Under the pieces are notes generated by a model, which was given only the letters and a program-made list of their open reading frames with translations, searched no databases and was not told the origin of the DNA. The translations under genes were made by a program, and so were the position numbers. Of a stretch of 33,037 bases of DNA, positions 30,759-33,037 are shown piece after piece; position 1 is the stretch's first letter, and the number at the start of each line of letters is the position of its first letter. Origin of the DNA: Clostridiales bacterium (GTDB lineage Bacteria; Bacillota; Clostridia; Christensenellales; CAG-138); NCBI GenBank assembly GCA_009779405.1, contig WREI01000023.1, positions 1 through 33,037 of the forward strand, written 5' to 3'.

Positions 30759-30827
30759 ATGAAAGCAATGCGGGACGCGAGAACCGTCGCGTTTCCTGCG
30801 GCCCATCATTTTGAGGTGAATTTATGA
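30759..30827 (+). CDS. 22-codon ORF coupled to the lipoprotein gene
   Basis: MKAMRDARTVAFPAAHHFEV plus two residues. AAGGGG lies just upstream of its ATG, better than any site for the following gene. Its TGA overlaps the ATG of the lipoprotein gene (ATGA). It could be a leader peptide for translational coupling. The coding sequence has a GCGACGG-type hairpin (GACGCGAGAACCGTCGC). A chance ORF cannot be excluded. Confidence 0.5.
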   Translation: MKAMRDARTVAFPAAHHFEVNL

Positions 30828-31417
30828 CCATAAAAACATTCTTACTTTTAGCTACCATAGTCATTTTCACACTTGGCGCACTTGGCGCTTGCAAGACAGA
30901 TTCTGCAACCACTGTGCCAAGTGCAACTGTTGCGCCAATAAAGGTAGTAGAATCGCACCATGTACCGGATACCCCTGCGCCTATCGCCACTCTCCTCGCA
31001 GAAACCGCACAACCTACTGTGACACCTGGCGCTGTGGGCAACTGGAATTTCTTGAAAATGCTGAAATTAGATCTCGCGGATTATTTTGACGCAGACTGTT
31101 ATGTGGTTGTTTATAAGATTTTGGAAGAGAATCTCGATTTTGTGGAAGCATGGCTTTGGGAGCGAGAGGGTAAAACGCTGGGTTCCTCTTCTGTTTCATA
31201 TGCAGCAGATTCGTTTTATTATCAGTATCTTCTACAAGCAAGATTGCACGGAGATACCCCTGCAAAATTCATACGCGCAGAGTTGGTGAAGCGTCACGAG
31301 GGGCGCTCTGCATATCGCAGGTGGGTGCTGTATCTTTATGCAGATACGGGAGATGTTTTTGAAATTGATTATCCAAATATTTTAAGGAATGGAGAGAAAT
31401 ATAGGCGGCACTGGTAA
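30824..31417 (+). CDS. Lipoprotein of unknown function
   Basis: 197 residues. The signal MTIKTFLLLATIVIFTLGAL ends at lipobox Cys23 (LGAC). A Thr/Pro/Ala-rich linker (24-68) leads to an alpha/beta domain of about 125 residues with many aromatic residues (DSFYYQYLLQARLHGDTP, RRWVLYLYADTGDVFEIDYP). I do not recognise it. Its start overlaps the stop of the 22-codon ORF. Base composition is lower in GC than the genes to the left, as in the membrane gene at 31925. Confidence 0.82.
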   Translation: MTIKTFLLLATIVIFTLGALGACKTDSATTVPSATVAPIKVVESHHVPDTPAPIATLLAETAQPTVTPGAVGNWNFLKMLKLDLADYFDADCYVVVYKILEENLDFVEAWLWEREGKTLGSSSVSYAADSFYYQYLLQARLHGDTPAKFIRAELVKRHEGRSAYRRWVLYLYADTGDVFEIDYPNILRNGEKYRRHW

Positions 31418-31453
31418 AAGGGACACGCGGAGACGCGGGGGATTGCGATGATT

Positions 31454-31473
31454 GGGCGGAGGATATCGCGCCC
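31454..31473. repeat. Degenerate GTAGGGGCG-type palindrome
   Basis: GGGCG-GAGGATAT-CGCGCCC resembles the repeat family but has lost perfect pairing and the GTA end. It lies 5' of the MaoC-like gene. Confidence 0.4.
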
Positions 31474-31506
31474 TGTTGGAGTACAATAAATAAGGAGTAT
31501 CATAAT

Positions 31507-31917
31507 ATGACCATCCAAGAAATCAAAATCGGCGACAGCGCGGTCTTCCAAAAGACCGTCACGGAAACGGATATCATCCTGTTCGCGGGCGTATCGGGCG
31601 ACCTGAACCCTGCGCATATCAACGAGGTCTGGGCGGCGCAGAGCCGCTTCAAGAAGCGCATCGCGCACGGCATGCTGACGGCGAGTTTCGTCTCCGCCGT
31701 ACTGGGCATGCAGCTGCCCGGCCCGGGCACGATCTATTTAGAACAGAGCCTGCGCTTCACAGCACCGACCTATATTGGCGATACCGTGGAAGCCAAGGTC
31801 ACCGTCGCCGAAATCCTTGTCGAGAAGAATATCGTCAAGCTGGAGACGACCTGTACAAACCAGGAGGGCGTCCTATTACTAAAAGGCATGGCCACGGTGA
31901 TGCCGCCGCGGGCATAG
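31507..31917 (+). CDS. MaoC-like (R)-specific enoyl-CoA hydratase
   Basis: 136 residues, hot-dog fold. Members hydrate trans-2-enoyl-CoA to (R)-3-hydroxyacyl-CoA. The hydratase 2 motif is clear: ILFAGVSGDLNPAHINEVWA holds the catalytic Asp and His, and RIAHGMLTASFVSAVLG the conserved HGM. It is close to PhaJ in length and layout. No polyhydroxyalkanoate synthase or fatty-acid genes are nearby, so its pathway is unknown. AAGGAG precedes the ATG. Confidence 0.9.
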   Translation: MTIQEIKIGDSAVFQKTVTETDIILFAGVSGDLNPAHINEVWAAQSRFKKRIAHGMLTASFVSAVLGMQLPGPGTIYLEQSLRFTAPTYIGDTVEAKVTVAEILVEKNIVKLETTCTNQEGVLLLKGMATVMPPRA

Positions 31918-31924
31918 GTGTGCT

Positions 31925-32863
31925 ATGAAAGTGATATTTGCAAGGATTAAGGCACTCGTGAGCAAGAGGAATATTGCGCAGGCTCTGTGTGTACTTTTTT
32001 GCTTCTGTGCGATGCTTGTGTTCTGGTTTTCCGTTGCAGGCATCACAGGGCGAGATTTAGTGGGCTATGGCGGAGTGCCGCGTAGCTTTTCGAGCATTTT
32101 CGCTTCTTGCTGCTTATTTGAATGGTTGTTCCTTATGGCGACACTCATTCTCGCTTTTTGTTTGCTCGGCAAATGGAAGTGTTGGCTGTTTGCAGGTTTG
32201 ATGTTTCTCAATGCATGGCTATTCCTCAGTTTTTTGAACAACGCTTTAGATTTTCATGCATATTATGGCGACGATGTTCGGGTTGCATGGGTGCTCTTCT
32301 TGCTTTCCTTATTCGCCTTTGTCCCCTTACTTGGCTTTATCATTGCATCTTTCCGAAAAACCTTGGGCTCACGTAAATCAAAGATCGTCTTCGCGGGCGT
32401 AGCGCTCGCCTTGGCGGGCTTGCTCTGCTTTGGAGGGGTGAGAGCGCTGTGGCCCAGACCGAATTATGACTTTCCCTTAACAATAATCGAGGAAAAATCC
32501 TACTATTCGCACTATGAAATCGAGGGTGACGAGGTGCGCATTTACTATCATGTGGTGATTCAAAGCCATCATACACAAGCAACAACTGATGTTGAGTTTG
32601 GTTTGTCGGCGGATTTGCGGGAATTTGTGCTGAGCGGACTGCTCCGCGCAAAACTCGAACCGCGCTATCGCCCCGAAAGAGAAGGCGAGATGGATGTGAT
32701 ATTTTATTATGGGGCAGAACCTGCCGACGGCAGCGGCGAACGTCTGCGCATCACGCCCGGAACCGAAACAGGTTTTGACGTGGTGTTTATTGGAAAATTT
32801 GGCGGGGCGGATGTGCCGCCGGACGGGACTTTGCCGGAGTTCGGCATGGGTATAGGAGGGTAA
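31925..32863 (+). CDS. Membrane protein with four to five N-terminal helices and a C-terminal soluble domain
   Basis: 312 residues, not recognised. Hydrophobic stretches lie at about 19-40, 60-83, 88-105, 118-140 and 152-172. The remaining 140 residues are hydrophilic and probably outside the membrane (YSHYEIEGDEVRIYYHVVIQ ... DLREFVLSGLL). AGGTGT precedes the ATG at 31925, and only 7 nt separate it from the MaoC-like gene. GC is lower than in the left two-thirds of the window. Confidence 0.75.
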   Translation: MKVIFARIKALVSKRNIAQALCVLFCFCAMLVFWFSVAGITGRDLVGYGGVPRSFSSIFASCCLFEWLFLMATLILAFCLLGKWKCWLFAGLMFLNAWLFLSFLNNALDFHAYYGDDVRVAWVLFLLSLFAFVPLLGFIIASFRKTLGSRKSKIVFAGVALALAGLLCFGGVRALWPRPNYDFPLTIIEEKSYYSHYEIEGDEVRIYYHVVIQSHHTQATTDVEFGLSADLREFVLSGLLRAKLEPRYRPEREGEMDVIFYYGAEPADGSGERLRITPGTETGFDVVFIGKFGGADVPPDGTLPEFGMGIGG

Positions 32864-32869
32864 CCTCTC

Positions 32870-32898
32870 TTGACGATATAACGGTCAACCGTTATAAT
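32870..32898 (+). promoter_or_regulatory. Promoter with a 20-bp palindromic operator in the spacer
   Basis: -35 TTGACG (32870-32875), 17-bp spacer, -10 TATAAT (32893-32898). The perfect palindrome TATAACGGT-CA-ACCGTTATA (32877-32896) fills the spacer and enters the -10, a classical position for a dimeric repressor such as a TetR-family protein. No regulator gene is visible before the window ends. Confidence 0.8.
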
Positions 32899-32920
32899 AA
32901 CGGCAACGGAGGGATATAGT

Positions 32921-33022
32921 GTGAAAACATCACAAGACAGCAACGGGCTAAAAAAGGGCAGACTATCCCCTTGGTGCAAAGCGGGATTTTTTAAGCCGGA
33001 ACCGCCATCGGGATTTGGATAG
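32921..33022 (+). CDS. 33-codon ORF behind the operator promoter
   Basis: GTG start with GGAGG 8 nt upstream, product MKTSQDSNGLKKGRLSPWCK followed by AGFFKPEPPSGFG and TAG. It is hydrophilic with a basic start. I see no similarity to a known family. It may be a real small protein, a leader peptide, or the 5' part of a gene that is frameshifted; the window ends 15 nt later. Confidence 0.4.
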   Translation: MKTSQDSNGLKKGRLSPWCKAGFFKPEPPSGFG

Positions 33023-33037
33023 TGTCGGGGGCGACCG

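Overview
The window looks like chromosomal DNA of a fairly GC-rich, anaerobic Firmicute, probably Clostridia of the Christensenellales or Oscillospirales kind. This is inferred from the Clostridia-type S10 operon order, a T-box leader, an NfnAB pair, a bacterial microcompartment (BMC) locus, AGGAGG ribosome sites and consensus sigma-A promoters. No taxonomic marker was searched.

Positions 1-4990 (minus strand) hold the S10 ribosomal protein operon rpsJ-rplC-rplD-rplW-rplB-rpsS-rplV-rpsC-rplP-rpmC, with its promoter and about 240 nt of structured leader; rpmC runs off the left edge. Positions 5256-7079 (plus) hold a consensus promoter, a T-box leader with a UAC (Tyr) specifier, and a tyrosine phenol-lyase/tryptophanase-family enzyme with an unusual active site. 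Positions 7233-10407 (minus) hold a decayed small membrane protein gene and an operon of a small membrane protein plus nfnA and nfnB (gltA-like). Positions 10418-16548 (minus) hold a secreted 1998-residue subtilase with an internal dockerin-like domain. Next come a membrane protein (minus) and, divergently, a fused nadD-yqeK gene and rsfS.

Positions 19202-26108 (plus) form a BMC operon: deoC (with a targeting helix and a Cys-rich tail), pduL, a BMC-P gene, a CoA-acylating aldehyde dehydrogenase, pduS, a pduT-like BMC-T gene, one BMC-H gene and two more BMC-P genes. It fits the sugar-phosphate-utilising (SPU) class. Deoxyribose 5-phosphate would be cleaved inside the shell to glyceraldehyde 3-phosphate and acetaldehyde, acetaldehyde oxidised to acetyl-CoA and then converted to acetyl phosphate, with NADH electrons leaving through PduS and the Fe-S pore of PduT. 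No alcohol dehydrogenase, acetate kinase or dedicated regulator lies in the window.

Positions 26144-33037 hold holA (minus), a MazG-like gene and a sugar-1-phosphate transferase (plus), an unrecognised 347-residue protein (minus), a lipoprotein, a structured RNA of about 230 nt with its own promoter that leads into a zinc-ribbon protein, a coupled 22-codon ORF and a second lipoprotein, a MaoC-like hydratase, a membrane protein and a 33-codon ORF behind an operator-like promoter.

Several small repeat families run through the window: GTAGGGGCG palindromes that supply stop codons to three genes, MITE-like elements of 126-147 bp (two of them inside the BMC operon), paired hairpins placed directly after stop codons, and an inverted-repeat element between holA and the MazG-like gene. 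The clearest candidates for new biology are the Tyr T-box on the lyase gene, the structured RNA at 30087-30316, the stop-codon-supplying repeat and the Cys-rich tail of the compartment DeoC.
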